Source: Sphingomonas sp. (lineage in GTDB: Bacteria; Pseudomonadota; Alphaproteobacteria; Sphingomonadales; Sphingomonadaceae). Taken from it: a DNA stretch of 12,502 bases. The notes beneath the pieces were generated by a model, which saw only the letters and a list, made by a program, of their open reading frames with translations, was not told the origin of the DNA and made no database searches. The stretch's first letter is position 1. Every line of letters starts with the position of its first letter. The position numbers and the translations under genes are program-made. Where the stretch lies: contig JAFBAM010000125.1 in NCBI GenBank assembly GCA_019247755.1, positions 1 through 12,502 of the forward strand. The letters run 5' to 3'. Positions 12,213 through 12,502 of this stretch are shown here, one piece after another.

Positions 12213-12502
12213 TCCCCGTCGAGATCCTGAGCGACTCTTTCCGAGCGCAGGATGCGGTCGATGTGTCCGCCTTCGTCGAAGCTTTCGTCAGCGATGAACT
12301 TGAGCTTCGCCGCATATTTCATGCGGACGCGATGGGCGACTTCGCGCTGCAAGTAAGCTGTGTTCTGGCGAAGCGCCTTCAGCACAGCTTCCTCGTCCTG
12401 GCCGAGCAACGGCTTCACGAACACAGTGGCGTGGCGAAGGTCGGTCGACATGCGCACCTCGGTGATGCTGACGAGGTGCGACTGCAGCGTCTCGTCATGC
12501 AC
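12209..12502 (-). CDS. rbfA: Ribosome-binding factor A, RbfA (5' end outside window)
   Basis: RbfA is a KH-fold protein that binds the 30S subunit and is needed for maturation of the 5' end of 16S rRNA, especially in the cold. The visible 97 residues are its C-terminal part. The first codon in the window is GTG coding an internal valine, not a start. VHDETLQSHLVSITEV, MSTDLRHATVFVKPLLG, ALRQNTAYLQREVAHRV and LKFIADESFDEGGHID are recognisable RbfA segments, and the ending after ERVAQDLDGE is normal. The stop TGA overlaps the ATG of an unknown gene. truB usually follows rbfA closely; here it lies about 11.6 kb downstream on the same strand. Confidence 0.95.
   Translation of the reverse strand: MHDETLQSHLVSITEVRMSTDLRHATVFVKPLLGQDEEAVLKALRQNTAYLQREVAHRVRMKYAAKLKFIADESFDEGGHIDRILRSERVAQDLDGE

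Noticed and set aside
1..12502. tRNA, rRNA, CRISPR arrays, transposase genes
   Set aside because: No cloverleaf-like sequence, regularly spaced direct repeats or transposase motifs were seen on either strand; a tool-based scan was not possible.

Overview
The window is GC-rich and gene-dense, with tightly packed operons. It looks like part of the chromosome of an alphaproteobacterium of the Sphingomonadales (Sphingomonas/Sphingomicrobium type). The grounds are the RbfA and TruB sequences, the FecI/FecR pair, the DUF2946-like protein, and a palindromic repeat of the kind whose translation (HPELVSGS ... KQVQHD) I recall from many sphingomonad proteins. The assignment rests on recall, not on a search.

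Layout. The right edge (12502-12209, minus) is the 3' part of rbfA. It is followed on the same strand by an unknown 134-residue protein (ATGA overlap), a GNAT acetyltransferase, and an AsnB-type amidotransferase (11223-9304). A GMC-family oxidoreductase (7703-9307, plus) runs toward asnB and the two stop codons overlap. Divergent from the GMC gene is a minus-strand block, 7522-3992: a FecI-like ECF sigma factor, a FecR-like anti-sigma factor fused to a TonB C-terminal domain, and two small secreted TonB_C proteins. Next come plus-strand genes: a PilZ-domain protein (3634-3984), a small membrane protein (3301-3573), and a DUF2946-like His/Cys-rich membrane protein followed by a His-rich outer-membrane barrel (1711-3206). 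The left end is a minus-strand operon, tdk - small secreted protein - truB, joined by four-base start/stop overlaps. truB runs off the window.

The best candidate for something undescribed is the sigma/anti-sigma block. The FecR-like protein ends in a TonB_C domain plus a Cys-containing tail. Both domains recur, with identical cysteine spacing, in the two secreted proteins just downstream. No TonB-dependent receptor is present in the window. The sequences upstream of the sigma gene and upstream of the two small genes share a two-block motif, CGTTACGG-N16-TGTC, with identical spacing, so the sigma factor probably drives both transcripts. My reading is an ECF regulon controlling its own periplasmic TonB_C-like effectors or signalling partners.

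A second notable item is an 85-bp double-hairpin palindromic repeat inserted in frame within truB. It adds about 29 residues in a loop ahead of the conserved SKGTYIR segment. truB also appears to start with CTG. rbfA and truB, usually neighbours, lie about 11.6 kb apart here on the same strand, so the window can be read as accessory genes lying between two parts of a conserved translation locus.
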